A stretch of 64,000 bases of DNA from Brevibacillus sp051967035 (GCF_051967035.1 NZ_JBQCKK010000003.1:186001-250000); one strand, 5' to 3'. Numbered from the stretch's first letter, positions 24,747-34,171 are shown. Numbers and translations are program-made. Notes: generated by a model not told the origin, from the letters alone.

Positions 24747-24824
24747 GTATGTTCCCACTCCTTTGCTGGGGTCTTCTCAGTATGCCCCGCTTTGAACCGA
24801 CAATTCCCTCCCTCCTTCCCCTTG

Positions 24825-25052
24825 TCAGCGCAGCCACTGGCTAATCCCATCACTCATCGGCTTGTAGATCATTTCCATCACATAGACGGGATTGGGGATC
24901 TGCCCGTATTGCGTAGCGGCGTATAGCCCAACGCTCAGTACGAGCATCGCGACGAAGACGGTCATTTCTTTTTTTTGGTTCGTGCGGATCAGTCTGGGCA
25001 GCTCGTACAGGCATACGATGATCGAAACGAGCACAACCGTCAGCGTAGACAT
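24825..25052 (-). CDS. Two-helix small membrane protein of the germination operon (D-subunit-like)
   Basis: The 75-residue protein has two hydrophobic helices (LTVVLVSIIVCLYELP and MTVFVAMLVLSVGLYAAT) with a basic loop (RTNQKKE). Small two-helix proteins of this size, often called D subunits, accompany many germinant-receptor operons and tune receptor activity. GAGGAGAAGG precedes the ATG, and the gene starts 21 bases after the C-subunit stop. The assignment rests on size, topology and position, not on sequence recognition. Confidence 0.65.
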   Translation of the reverse strand: MSTLTVVLVSIIVCLYELPRLIRTNQKKEMTVFVAMLVLSVGLYAATQYGQIPNPVYVMEMIYKPMSDGISQWLR

Positions 25053-25073
25053 GCATCCTTCTCCTCGCTTTTG

Positions 25074-26255
25074 TCACTTCTCGTGAAAGGGGTTGTTGAT
25101 TGTCCCCAAACGCCTGATTTTGACCTCCGCCTTGATCTGTACCGGCAGCTTGGCAAACTCTTGGTCCCAATTCTTCTCCAACTGCTTCCACACCTTCGGG
25201 TATTGGCGGTGGATCGCATCGCCGAATCCGAAAATGTCTACTCCCTTTTGCTTGGCGTTGGCGACAGCGCGCATGCCCGTTTCGACCATCCTTTTCTCTG
25301 CTTCTCTTTTCACTTGCTCGATCGTCTCCCGCTTGGTCAAATCGATTTGGCACTGCACTTCGCCGATGTCATTTTCCAATTGAATGAGAACTGTGATTTC
25401 CGGCTTGCCGTTTTTCAGGCTGGCCTGGATTTTGGACTCCGCCTTCATGATTTCCATCGTCAGTCGACCTCCGCCTTTGCACGGGAGGCTGCCAGCCGTA
25501 CCCTTCACGTTTCCGGCAATGTAGTTGTACGCTTTGCTGTCCGCTTCATTCAGCCAGCCGATCAGCTTGTCTCCGCGAAATGCCGCCAGTGTGGAGTATT
25601 CCAGCAACACGTTGGAATCGATCTGCTCTACGTCGCTCCTCTGATCCCCCTCCGAAGCGGGACCCGTCAGTCGAATGCCCGTCAGCACTGCCTGCTTTCC
25701 GTTGTTCGTCAAATCGGCAATTAGCTGGTCCAGTGTAACCGCCACAGTCGGTGCCCATGTCTGCGAGGAGGTTTCCAGCGAAGCGAACATCTCGTTGGCG
25801 GGAATTTGCTCAAGCGGGGTAATCACCTTCAAAATATTGTGCGCCGTCGTCCCGCGGGCCACGGCAATGTAAAAATCGGTACGGAATTCATGGTCGCGCG
25901 ACACAAAATCAAGCACGGGAGCAATTCCTTCCCGCGCCATCGCCTCGCCCAGTATCAGCATCCTTGTATGCGACATATAGATTTTGCGGGGAGAAATCGT
26001 CGTCATTTTTCGCAGCGCCTCAAAAACCGTGGGGGCATTCATCGAAAACAGCGTGACAGGCGCTCTCCCTGGCTTCCCTTTGTTGGCCGCGACTTCCCCC
26101 GGGTCCACCACCTGGACGGAGACGGTATACCCGTGCTCTGCCTTGTCAATTCCGACCCCAACGCATATAGCGAGATCGTTCAGCTCTTTGCGGTTCCAGC
26201 AACCGGACAGGAGCATGACCAGCGCGATGCAGAGAAGCACTTTTATGCCTTTCAT
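25074..26255 (-). CDS. Germinant receptor C subunit (GerC-family lipoprotein)
   Basis: The 393-residue lipoprotein (MLLSGCWNRKELNDLAI, the hallmark GCW-RELN start of GerC proteins) sits on the outer face of the spore inner membrane as part of a nutrient germinant receptor. The family segments KMTTISPRKIYMSHTRMLI and GEAMAREGIAPVLDFVSRD are present, and a long helical C-terminal part follows. AAAGGAGTGG lies upstream of the ATG. It follows the A subunit by 28 bases. No B subunit lies next to it. Confidence 0.93.
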   Translation of the reverse strand: MKGIKVLLCIALVMLLSGCWNRKELNDLAICVGVGIDKAEHGYTVSVQVVDPGEVAANKGKPGRAPVTLFSMNAPTVFEALRKMTTISPRKIYMSHTRMLILGEAMAREGIAPVLDFVSRDHEFRTDFYIAVARGTTAHNILKVITPLEQIPANEMFASLETSSQTWAPTVAVTLDQLIADLTNNGKQAVLTGIRLTGPASEGDQRSDVEQIDSNVLLEYSTLAAFRGDKLIGWLNEADSKAYNYIAGNVKGTAGSLPCKGGGRLTMEIMKAESKIQASLKNGKPEITVLIQLENDIGEVQCQIDLTKRETIEQVKREAEKRMVETGMRAVANAKQKGVDIFGFGDAIHRQYPKVWKQLEKNWDQEFAKLPVQIKAEVKIRRLGTINNPFHEK

Positions 26256-26283
26256 GGAAGTCCACTCCTTTGCGTTTCATGCG

Positions 26284-27792
26284 CTACTTGCCAGGCGGGG
26301 TTGGCTTCATTTTCGTTGACTGGCGAAGCAGATTGCGCTTGCTGATCGACTCCGGCCGCTTGTCCAACGCCCAACGGGGAAGGCGCAGGATCGTATCCCG
26401 CTGCTCCTTGAACGAAAACGGGGCAAACGTGCTCATGTAGGGAACGCCAAACGAGCGCAGACTGCACAAATGCAGCACCAGAGCGAGTACCCCGACGATG
26501 ATGCCGTAGATGCCAAAGGAAGCCGCCAACAGCATCAAGGGAAAGCGAAGGATGCGTACGGGAATCGACATGTTGATCGCCGGAAAAATGAAGCTGGAGA
26601 TCGCCGTAATCGAGACGACAATGACCATCGCGGCAGACACGATTCCCGCCTCTACCGCAGCCTGGCCGATGACCAGCGTCCCGACAATGGAGATGGCTTG
26701 CCCGACAGCGCGCGGCATGCGAATTCCCGCCTCCCGCAAAATCTCGAACGCAATCTCCATCAAAAGCGCCTCCACTAAAGCCGGAAAAGGCACGCCCTCC
26801 CGCTGCGCCGCCAGACTGATCAGCAACTGGGTGGGCAGCATCTCCTGATGGAAGGTCGTAATCGCGATGTAGAGGGACGGCGCAAGCAAAGCGATAAAAA
26901 AGCAGATAAAGCGCAGCATCCGAATCAGCGTACTGAAATCAGCCCGCTGGTAGTAGTCTTCCGCCGAATGAAAAAACTCGACAAACAGGGAAGGGACAGT
27001 CAGCACAAACGGAGTGCCATCCACGAGGATCGCCACCCTGCCCTCCAGCAAATTGGCGGCAATCACATCGGGGCGCTCGGAGTTGGAGATCGTGGGAAAC
27101 GGCGTGTACACGGCATCCTGAATCAGCTCCTCGATCATCCCGCTCTCCATAATGCCGTCCAGATCAATCCGGTCCAGCCGGCTGCGGACTTCCTCGACAA
27201 CGCCTTCCTCGACCAGACCTTTGATGTACACGACCGCGACTTCCGTCTTCGTCACTTCTCCGATTCGCCGCGTCTCGACCCACATCTTCTCACTGGCGAT
27301 TCGCCTGCGCAAAAGCGTAACGTTCGTCCGCAGGCTCTCCGTGAAGCCTTCCCGCGGACCGCGAATGACCGTTTGCGCTGTGGGTTCGGTCACCCCTCTG
27401 TCCTTCCAATCCTGCAAGCCGATCGCAATCGCCTGCTCGTATCGATCCACGAGCAAGATGACGCACCCGGAGAGCATGGCCGTAAACAGCTCGGGAAAAT
27501 TGTCAACATCGCCGATATCGCCCACGGTTAAAACCGCATCCTTTAAAAAGGAAACGAGTTCTTCCTCGCGTTCCAGCTCTCGTTCTTTGAAGCGCGTCTT
27601 GTAAAGCAGGCTGTTGATCAAAACACCCTGCACCATGTGCGTGTCGACCATACCATCCGTATACATCACAGCAGCACGGACAGGCTCTCGGCTGTCCAGA
27701 ACCAGTTCCCGAATCACAATGTCATTGCTGTATCCTAGCGACTCTTTTACATAACGAACATTCTCATCTAGGCAGGGGCCAATTCGAGCCAT
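26284..27792 (-). CDS. Germinant receptor A subunit (GerA family)
   Basis: The 502-residue protein has a soluble N-terminal half (DIVIRELVLDSREPVRAAVM, then GDIGDVDNFPELFTAMLSG and VIRGPREGFTESLRTNVTLL, all hallmark GerA segments) and a C-terminal membrane domain with about five helices (LEGRVAILVDGTPFVLTVPS near the junction; MEIAFEILREAGIRMPRAVG; VRILRFPLMLLAASFGIYGI). Recent work assigns an ion-channel role to A subunits. The ATG at 27792 has AAGGAG 7 bases upstream; an earlier in-frame ATG (27816) has no site. It is the first gene of the operon. Confidence 0.93.
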   Translation of the reverse strand: MARIGPCLDENVRYVKESLGYSNDIVIRELVLDSREPVRAAVMYTDGMVDTHMVQGVLINSLLYKTRFKERELEREEELVSFLKDAVLTVGDIGDVDNFPELFTAMLSGCVILLVDRYEQAIAIGLQDWKDRGVTEPTAQTVIRGPREGFTESLRTNVTLLRRRIASEKMWVETRRIGEVTKTEVAVVYIKGLVEEGVVEEVRSRLDRIDLDGIMESGMIEELIQDAVYTPFPTISNSERPDVIAANLLEGRVAILVDGTPFVLTVPSLFVEFFHSAEDYYQRADFSTLIRMLRFICFFIALLAPSLYIAITTFHQEMLPTQLLISLAAQREGVPFPALVEALLMEIAFEILREAGIRMPRAVGQAISIVGTLVIGQAAVEAGIVSAAMVIVVSITAISSFIFPAINMSIPVRILRFPLMLLAASFGIYGIIVGVLALVLHLCSLRSFGVPYMSTFAPFSFKEQRDTILRLPRWALDKRPESISKRNLLRQSTKMKPTPPGK

Positions 27793-27887
27793 GTCATTGC
27801 TCCTTACATGGGCCATTATGTATCCAGTTTTTCCACCCGTGTCTGTTGCTAAACGAAAAGAACGGAAAACGTCCCCTGGGCAAAAGA

Positions 27888-27928
27888 AAAAGACTTCTCC
27901 TCATTCGCTTCCGAGAGGAAAAGTCTTT
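27888..27928 (-). terminator. Terminator after the SurA_N protein gene
   Basis: On the minus strand AAAGACTTTTCCTC pairs with GAGGAGAAGTCTTT (one mismatch), followed by TTCTTTT. It separates this gene from the germination operon. Confidence 0.8.
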
Positions 27929-27962
27929 GGATTGGAGACAACATGCCTGACAGGACAAAGGC

Positions 27963-28592
27963 TTAGCCCGCAGCCGACTGGTCGGGCTCGTCAAAGGAAG
28001 GATCGTACCATTCCACCTTGTGCGTCTTTTGAAGCTCATTCAGCCAATTGCTGTAGTTTTCGCTGCGATTCTTATCCGTCAAAACAGATTTGATCTGCTC
28101 CCGTACCTTTTCGAATTCCGGCGTCGGCGATCCCATCTGCTGCTTGTTCTCGTCGTAATACTTTCTGATCTGTTCATCCGTAACCGGAAACGCCTTGTCG
28201 AGCAGCTTGTCGCGCGTCATCAACACCGTCAGCTTCTCACGCAGCTGTTGCTCGGTCATGCTCATGCTCCGCAAATAGTTTTGGAACGCTTCCTCCGAAC
28301 CCGCCTGCTCTTTCATCGAGGCAATTTCCTTGTCCATTTCTTCCTTGGTCACCGTGACGTTTTGCGCCTTGGCTTCCTGCGAGATCAGCGACTGGGCGAC
28401 CAGCTCGTGTATCATCTGCTTGCCGTACATCGTTTTCATTTCATGATACAGCTGATATTGCGTAATCGAGGTATCGCCAGCCTTGACCAGAACCGGGTCC
28501 TTCTCTGCTTCTCCTGCCTGGTAGACACCGAGTACAGCCAGTCCGGTGAGTAAAACGGCAACCGAGAGTATAGAAACGTCGAACTTCTTCAC
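27963..28592 (-). CDS. SurA N-terminal domain protein, membrane-anchored chaperone-like
   Basis: The 209-residue protein has an N-terminal hydrophobic anchor (VSILSVAVLLTGLAVLGVY) without a lipobox Cys, then a SurA_N-type helical domain (SITQYQLYHEMKTMYGKQ, MSMTEQQLREKLTVLMTRDK) and no recognisable parvulin PPIase domain. It is thus shorter than PrsA. Start is GTG 28592 with GCGAGGAT upstream. It probably acts as an extracytoplasmic folding helper. Its closeness to ecsAB recalls the prsA-ecs neighbourhood of B. subtilis. Confidence 0.75.
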   Translation of the reverse strand: MKKFDVSILSVAVLLTGLAVLGVYQAGEAEKDPVLVKAGDTSITQYQLYHEMKTMYGKQMIHELVAQSLISQEAKAQNVTVTKEEMDKEIASMKEQAGSEEAFQNYLRSMSMTEQQLREKLTVLMTRDKLLDKAFPVTDEQIRKYYDENKQQMGSPTPEFEKVREQIKSVLTDKNRSENYSNWLNELQKTHKVEWYDPSFDEPDQSAAG

Positions 28593-28724
28593 TTGGATAT
28601 CCTCGCTTTCTGTTATCTGACCACCAAGTATAGTCAGAAGATACGGTAGAAAAATGGAAAGAGCATTCCACAACTTTTCCACATTCTTATCGAAATGGCG
28701 CAAATGGCGCGCCAATCATGGCGG

Positions 28725-29144
28725 CTATATGAAAAATCGGGTAAAAAAGGAAGTGAGAACGGAGGCGATGACGGGACCCAAAACGGCCCATATTTGTAAA
28801 AAACGTTCCTGCCTTCTGCTTTTGTCCCCTACTATGATCTGTGCGAGATTTTCCTTGTCCCGATTGTCGTTGTTCACTAGCTGCATAATGATGTCTTTCT
28901 CTTTACTCGCTTCTTCTTCTCGTACTTTCAGTTCCGTCTGTAGTTTCGCAATCGCTTGCAACAAATCAATGCGTACGTCTTCCATGCGCTCCAACCTGTG
29001 TTCGATTCGTTCCAACCACTTTGTTACGATCGTCATTTGTCCCTCAAGCTGGTCGATTCTTTCTCCGAATTTGTCCAGTTTTTGATAGATACGCTGCATC
29101 TGCGTGTCGGTGTCTCTTTGGTTGTCCTGATTCCCCGGCGTCAT
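28725..29144 (-). CDS. Coiled-coil protein with C-terminal membrane hairpin, unknown function
   Basis: I do not recognise this 139-residue protein with certainty. Residues 15-90 are a heptad-rich coiled coil (LDKFGERIDQLEGQMTIVTK, LERIEHRLERMEDVRIDLLQ), residues 90-110 are basic, and the C-terminus is hydrophobic (WAVLGPVIASVLTSFFTRFF). This layout resembles XhlA-like phage lysis accessory proteins, but no other phage genes are near. The ATG is preceded by GGAGGTGTGACCT. It is transcribed alone, divergent from ecsA. Confidence 0.6.
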   Translation of the reverse strand: MTPGNQDNQRDTDTQMQRIYQKLDKFGERIDQLEGQMTIVTKWLERIEHRLERMEDVRIDLLQAIAKLQTELKVREEEASKEKDIIMQLVNNDNRDKENLAQIIVGDKSRRQERFLQIWAVLGPVIASVLTSFFTRFFI

Positions 29145-29334
29145 AGGTCACACCTCCTCCGTCCCTTCTTATACCTTGTTTATGAAAATCGTGATGCCAT
29201 TGCTTGTACGGTTATCCCTTCCTTGGAGCCGGGGCGCAAAAAAGGCTGCGCGCCGCGTTTTTCCAAATCGTTGCCGATGCGCTACAATAGAGGGACGACC
29301 CATTGCCATTCGTTAGAAGGAGAAGGAGGAACCC

Positions 29335-30078
29335 ATGGCAGCCTTGCTGGAAGTAAGCAACGTGACGGGCGGATACTCCCCGAGCCACCCTGTCATCAAA
29401 AAGATCTCGTTTGCTGTTCACGCCCGCGAAATCGTCGCGCTGATCGGGTTGAACGGCGCCGGAAAAAGCACGACCATCAAGCATATTCTCGGACTTTTGC
29501 AGCCGCTGGACGGCTCGATCCGGATTGCGGGCCAATCGTTTCCATCCGCTCCAGACAGCTATCGCCTCTCGTACGGCTACATTCCCGAGTCTCCCATTTA
29601 CTACGAGGAGCTGACGCTCTGGGAGCATATCGAGCTGATGGCGATGAGCCACGGCCTGGCCCAAGAAGAGTTTTCCCGGCGGGCCGAGCTTCTGCTCAAG
29701 GAATTTCGCATGGAGGAAATGAAGAATCGCTTTCCCCAGCAGTTTTCCAAAGGCATGCGGCAAAAGCTCATGATTATGATGGCGCTTCTCGTACAGCCCC
29801 CGCTCTATATCGTGGACGAGCCGATTCTCGGCCTGGACCCGCTGGGGATACGCTCCTTGCTGACGTGGCTGGAACGCTGCAAGCAACAGGGCGCAGGCAT
29901 TCTGATGTCCACGCATATTTTGGCCACCGCAGAGAAGTATTGCGACCGCTTCATCATATTGCACAAAGGGGAAATCAAAGCCCAGGGCACGCTGGACGAG
30001 CTTCGTCAGTTCACCGGGCTGTCCAACCATTCCCTGGATGACATCTATTTGCATATCGTAGAGGATGAAAAGCCGTGA
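29335..30078 (+). CDS. ecsA: ABC transporter ATPase EcsA
   Basis: The 247-residue ATPase has Walker A LNGAGKST, signature FSKGMRQKLMIMMALL and Walker B PPLYIVDEPILGLDP, with the EcsA-type N-terminus LLEVSNVTGGYSP. In Bacillus, Ecs affects protein secretion, intramembrane proteolysis and competence, and related systems export peptide fragments. GGAGAAGGAGG precedes the ATG. It overlaps ecsB. Confidence 0.92.
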   Translation: MAALLEVSNVTGGYSPSHPVIKKISFAVHAREIVALIGLNGAGKSTTIKHILGLLQPLDGSIRIAGQSFPSAPDSYRLSYGYIPESPIYYEELTLWEHIELMAMSHGLAQEEFSRRAELLLKEFRMEEMKNRFPQQFSKGMRQKLMIMMALLVQPPLYIVDEPILGLDPLGIRSLLTWLERCKQQGAGILMSTHILATAEKYCDRFIILHKGEIKAQGTLDELRQFTGLSNHSLDDIYLHIVEDEKP

Positions 30079-31214
30079 AGATGAATGCCGATCGCTTGTT
30101 TCGAGAGAGGCTGCACGCCTTTTCTACAGAATTCATCACGTATGCGCGGTATATGGCCAATGGCGGCGTCCTGTATCTGTTCGTCATCCTGAGCGGGGTC
30201 CTGTCGCTTTATTACCGCAGCCTGCTCGCGATAATTCCCCCCTGGTTTCCGCTGACGCATGGCCTGGCACTGGTCATTGCCCTGTTCGTCACGCGCAGCC
30301 CGCATCGCACCTTTTTGCTGGAAGCGGATCTGCTCTTCCTCGCTCCGCACGAGACGAGGCTCGACGGTTATTTTCGCAAAACGCAAGTCTATAATTTTGT
30401 CGTACAGAGCAGTGGTTTGTTTGTGCTGTTGCTCCTGCTCTCGCCCATGTACGCGGGAGTCGTCGGGGCAAACGGCGTGCAACTGTGGCTGTACTGGCTG
30501 GTGCCTTTTCTCCTGAAAGGCTGGAACGTCCACAGCAGTTGGACTTTTTTGCGCCTGTCCGCGAAAAAAACGGAGAGGCTGTACACGCTCGTCCGCTTTG
30601 GCCTGTCCTACCTCGTGCTGGCATGGGTATTCAGTGCCGGGCAGTTTCTCAGCTTCGGGCACGTGCCTTTTGGCGGCGTGATTGCCGCGGCTCTCTTCGT
30701 CTGGCTCCATGCCCATATGCGCAAGATACAGGCCAAACTGCCGCTGCAATGGTACCGCCTGCTCGCGATGGAAAGCAGGTTGCGGCAGCGGTTTTATCAA
30801 TTCGCGAACAACTTTCGGGACGTTCCCGCCATCCAGCGCCAGGTAAAGCCGCGCTTTTGGCTGACGGCGGTGACCCGGCTTTTGCCGTACGGCCAGGCGT
30901 ATACGGCGCGGCATTTATTCGTAAAAACGTTCCTCCGCTCCGGCGAACTGGCCGGGATGTATGGACGGCTGGTCCTGATCGGCACCGTTCTTGTGCTGCT
31001 TCTGCCCGTGCTGCTGGCAAAAGCGGTAACGGCGGCCCTTTTGCTGTTCATGACGGCAATTCAGCTAAACAGCCTCTGGCGGCAGCAGAGCAATCGAAGC
31101 ACGGGGCTGCTCTTCCCTGTTCCCGCGCCTGCGCAACGGCGTGCCTTTGTCTGGCTGCGCTCGGTTTTGCTGCTGCTACAGGGAGCTGTACATATCGCGG
31201 CAGGCATGTGGTAG
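30075..31214 (+). CDS. ecsB: ABC transporter permease EcsB
   Basis: The 379-residue membrane protein has about eight hydrophobic segments in the EcsB arrangement, with the cytosolic stretch RSPHRTFLLEADLLFLAPHE and the loop RQVKPRFWLTAVTRLLPYGQ. It forms the membrane part of the Ecs transporter with EcsA. The GTG start overlaps the ecsA stop by four bases (GTGA), so the two are coupled. No ecsC follows; a bidirectional terminator comes right after the stop. Confidence 0.88.
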   Translation: MKMNADRLFRERLHAFSTEFITYARYMANGGVLYLFVILSGVLSLYYRSLLAIIPPWFPLTHGLALVIALFVTRSPHRTFLLEADLLFLAPHETRLDGYFRKTQVYNFVVQSSGLFVLLLLLSPMYAGVVGANGVQLWLYWLVPFLLKGWNVHSSWTFLRLSAKKTERLYTLVRFGLSYLVLAWVFSAGQFLSFGHVPFGGVIAAALFVWLHAHMRKIQAKLPLQWYRLLAMESRLRQRFYQFANNFRDVPAIQRQVKPRFWLTAVTRLLPYGQAYTARHLFVKTFLRSGELAGMYGRLVLIGTVLVLLLPVLLAKAVTAALLLFMTAIQLNSLWRQQSNRSTGLLFPVPAPAQRRAFVWLRSVLLLLQGAVHIAAGMW

Positions 31215-31266
31215 AAAAAACCAGCCCTACGCCAGGAGACAAATCCTGTGCGAAGGGCTGGTTTTT
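31215..31266. terminator. Bidirectional terminator between ecsB and the chemoreceptor gene
   Basis: AAAAAACCAGCCCT (31215-31228) pairs with AGGGCTGGTTTTT (31254-31266). Both strands end in T runs, suiting the two convergent genes. Confidence 0.85.
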
Positions 31267-31295
31267 CTCGTAGCCTTGCCAACTGCGGGCAGAGC

Positions 31296-33011
31296 TTACA
31301 AACGGAATGCATCCACTTTTTGGCGCAGTTCCTGAATATTTTCCGTGACCTCCTGAATTTCGGCGACAAACTGATCGACGTTGCCGCTGACTTCGTGAAT
31401 CGTAGCCGTTACCTCCTCGGTGGCGGCTGCCGTCTGCTGGGAAATGGCGGTGACCGTCAAGATGGATTCGTTCACTTTGTTTTGTCCGTGCTTCATCGTC
31501 TCCACGCTGGACATGACGTTGGCAAGCGACGCCTTGAGCGTGTTCGTGATGTCCGACAGCTCCGTGATTTCCTTTGCCACCGCATCGAGACGCTGCGTCC
31601 CGGCGTTGTAGCGGTTCAAGGTCCCGTTCGTTTTTTCCGTCGCCTGCTTCACCTGGTCCTGAATGTCCTTGATGCTTTCCTGGATCACCAGTGTCGCCGC
31701 TCCCGTCTGCTCGGCCAATTTGCGCACCTCGTCTGCCACTACCGCAAATCCGCGTCCCGCCTCCCCAGCGCGAGCGCTCTCGATGGCGGCATTCAAGGCA
31801 AGCAAGTTGGTCTGTCCGGCAATTTGCTGGATCGTTTCGATCACGTCATTGATGCTGCGCGATTTTTCTTCCAAAATCGTCATCGTCTGTTGTACGTCGC
31901 GGAACTGGTTGTTGGTTTCCGTTCCGTCCGCGAGAAACTCCTGTAGCACGCGATAACTGCTCTGACCGATGTCCGATACGTGGTTGGACACCGTGTCCAT
32001 CGCTTCGATTGCGCGATTCAGCTCGGACAGCTCGCTCAAAAATTCCTGGACGGTTTGCACGGCCGTTTCCATCGCGGTGGCGGTTTGCTCATTGCCAGAC
32101 GCAATTTCCTGGCTGGTGATGACGATGTTCTGGTTCTGCTCTCGAACAGACGAGGCGCCTTGGCGGATGGAAACAGCCATATTGTCGATGCGCTCCGTCG
32201 TCTCCTTGACGCCGCCGATGATTTGGCGCAGCTGGGTCGTCATCTCGCGAAAAGCCACCACAATGCGCCCGATCTCATCGTTTCTGTTCGTAACCGCGAT
32301 CTGCGTCTCCGTCAGGTCCCCTCCGGCAATGCGTGCGGATGCCTCCTGGACGACCCCCAACGGACGCAGCATTTTTCTCACTGCCACGTACACGGAAAGA
32401 AGCGCGATCGCTGTGACGGCCACCATGAAGGCAATCAGGCGCGGCATCGTTTCAGCCAGGACCAGCTGGTTGATCTGCTCGACCTTTTCCGCCGCCGTAT
32501 CGACGCCAAGCACGGCGATGACTTTTCCGGACTTGTCCAGAATCGGCGCAAACGCACTGAGGTACGCTCCGTACACAGGGTCATGCACGATCGGCGTACT
32601 GTTGGTCCCGCCTTGAAGCGCAGGCGAAATGTCAGCGAACGTGGTCGAAGTCGTAGGCTGGCCAATCTGGAAGTTTTCGTCCACCAATCCATCCACCATC
32701 ATCTTGACCTTTTCTCCATCGGCCTGGACGATGTACACAAAGAGCGCCCCCGTCTTTTCCAAATAATCCCTCAGCGTTTCGTGAAGGGACTGATAATCCT
32801 CATTTTTCTCTGGCTGAGCCAAAAATTTCGCCAGCTTTTCCGCATCGATTTTCGAAGCAATATGCACGGCCGTTCCGATGCTTGAGCGCGAAAGTGTACG
32901 TTCAACGGTCGTTGCGCTGTTTTGGTTCATCATGAAAATAGTAACGGCCATCATGACCACGACAATTACGGCGACAAGCGCAACCACACGACTAGCCAGG
33001 CTCTTACTCAT
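31296..33011 (-). CDS. Transmembrane methyl-accepting chemotaxis protein
   Basis: The 571-residue receptor has a first helix (VVALVAVIVVVMMAVTIFMM, residues 8-28), an extracellular single Cache-like sensor domain of about 150 residues, a second helix near residue 200 (LIAFMVAVTAIALLSVYVAV), a HAMP domain, and a cytosolic signalling coiled coil with tip NAAIESARAGEAGRGFAVVA. The ligand is unknown. AAGTGAGCAAGG lies before the ATG. It is transcribed alone, convergent with ecsAB. Confidence 0.93.
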   Translation of the reverse strand: MSKSLASRVVALVAVIVVVMMAVTIFMMNQNSATTVERTLSRSSIGTAVHIASKIDAEKLAKFLAQPEKNEDYQSLHETLRDYLEKTGALFVYIVQADGEKVKMMVDGLVDENFQIGQPTTSTTFADISPALQGGTNSTPIVHDPVYGAYLSAFAPILDKSGKVIAVLGVDTAAEKVEQINQLVLAETMPRLIAFMVAVTAIALLSVYVAVRKMLRPLGVVQEASARIAGGDLTETQIAVTNRNDEIGRIVVAFREMTTQLRQIIGGVKETTERIDNMAVSIRQGASSVREQNQNIVITSQEIASGNEQTATAMETAVQTVQEFLSELSELNRAIEAMDTVSNHVSDIGQSSYRVLQEFLADGTETNNQFRDVQQTMTILEEKSRSINDVIETIQQIAGQTNLLALNAAIESARAGEAGRGFAVVADEVRKLAEQTGAATLVIQESIKDIQDQVKQATEKTNGTLNRYNAGTQRLDAVAKEITELSDITNTLKASLANVMSSVETMKHGQNKVNESILTVTAISQQTAAATEEVTATIHEVSGNVDQFVAEIQEVTENIQELRQKVDAFRL

Positions 33012-33081
33012 CCTTGCTCACTTCTCCTTCACCCTGTCCAATAGATTGATACATCCTTACAAGGAAGACGGCTCTTCCAGC

Positions 33082-33110
33082 AAAAAACGCCCCAAAGGGC
33101 GCTTTTTTTG
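33082..33110. terminator. Terminator after the methyltransferase gene
   Basis: AACGCCC pairs with GGGCGCT around a short loop, flanked by A and T runs on both sides. It ends the minus-strand methyltransferase transcript. Confidence 0.8.
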
Positions 33111-33131
33111 TCAAAACACTCCCTATTTGTC

Positions 33132-33929
33132 TTATCGACAAAAGGCAGCCTGCTGATTACGAGTATTCGCCGGCGATTTTGCCACAATCACGAAGCGGTG
33201 GTTGGGAATATCGACATAACCGAGAGGCTCCATCCGCTTTTGCAGCTCGAGGAGCGCATCTGCGTATCGCTCCACACTGAAATCGCGAATTTGCCACTCG
33301 ATCGCCTTCAAATAGTAGACAATCGCTCCGACATCATAGAATCGGGTGAAGGTCATTTCCTCTTTTTCCAGCAAAATGGAAAACCCTGCCTTCCGCAGTT
33401 GTTCGGTGGCAAACGACAGCTTCCAATGCAAGTAATCCGGCGGAATCGGTGCACCGAGCAGACGGTTCAACTCCAGATTATCCTGACCGCCAACCTGCTG
33501 TGTGACAAAGGTTCCGCCGGGCGCAAGCAGCCGAAGAAGCTCTTCGGGGCAATACGATTCGTGCCGATTGATGATAAGCTCGAACGAGTGATCCTCAAAA
33601 GGAAGCACATCCTCGCCATCCGCCTCGATGACCTGAATGGAGAGCGGCTCCAGGTTTGCCCGCGCTACTCCTACGTTTGGCGGATACCCTTCTGTGGCAA
33701 CTGTCCGCGCAGGATGCGGCTTCAACGCAGCCAACAGTTCTCCCCCGCCTGTGCCCATGTCGAGCATGGAGCTGACGCCATTCATGTGCCGTTGGACCAT
33801 GCTCGGATAATTCCAGGACAACGGCGCTTCCTGCATCCTGCCTGTTTCCGTCAGCCGCTTGAAATCCCAACCGGCAAACGGCGCTTCTGCTTCGCGTTTC
33901 CAAGCTTCGATTCCTGTCTTTTGGTTCAT
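33132..33929 (-). CDS. SAM-dependent methyltransferase
   Basis: The 265-residue class I methyltransferase has the SAM motif MLDMGTGGGELLAAL, motif II around VIEADGEDVLPFEDHSFELI, and LRLLAPGGTFVTQQVGGQ. The substrate cannot be told. Start ATG 33929 has AAGGAGGAG 8 bases upstream; an in-frame extension upstream looks non-coding. It stands alone between the chemoreceptor and the multicopper oxidase gene. Confidence 0.85.
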   Translation of the reverse strand: MNQKTGIEAWKREAEAPFAGWDFKRLTETGRMQEAPLSWNYPSMVQRHMNGVSSMLDMGTGGGELLAALKPHPARTVATEGYPPNVGVARANLEPLSIQVIEADGEDVLPFEDHSFELIINRHESYCPEELLRLLAPGGTFVTQQVGGQDNLELNRLLGAPIPPDYLHWKLSFATEQLRKAGFSILLEKEEMTFTRFYDVGAIVYYLKAIEWQIRDFSVERYADALLELQKRMEPLGYVDIPNHRFVIVAKSPANTRNQQAAFCR

Positions 33930-34171
33930 TCTTGTTCTCCTCCTTTTTCGATAGACAGCCAGTGTTTGCGCAAAACAGCCAGCCCAGGCGGAGAACGGCA
34001 ACGAACAGAGCGTTGTTACGTTTCAACAAAATCGAACGACATGCGGGTCTATTCACCTCTGCTTTCGGGTATCCGTCCGGAGGCGGAGGAAGAATACGGC
34101 CCCGGTACGTTTGGCTGACCCCCGAACCTCTCTATCATGGAAGAATGGAATGGATACGGGAGGAATGATGG

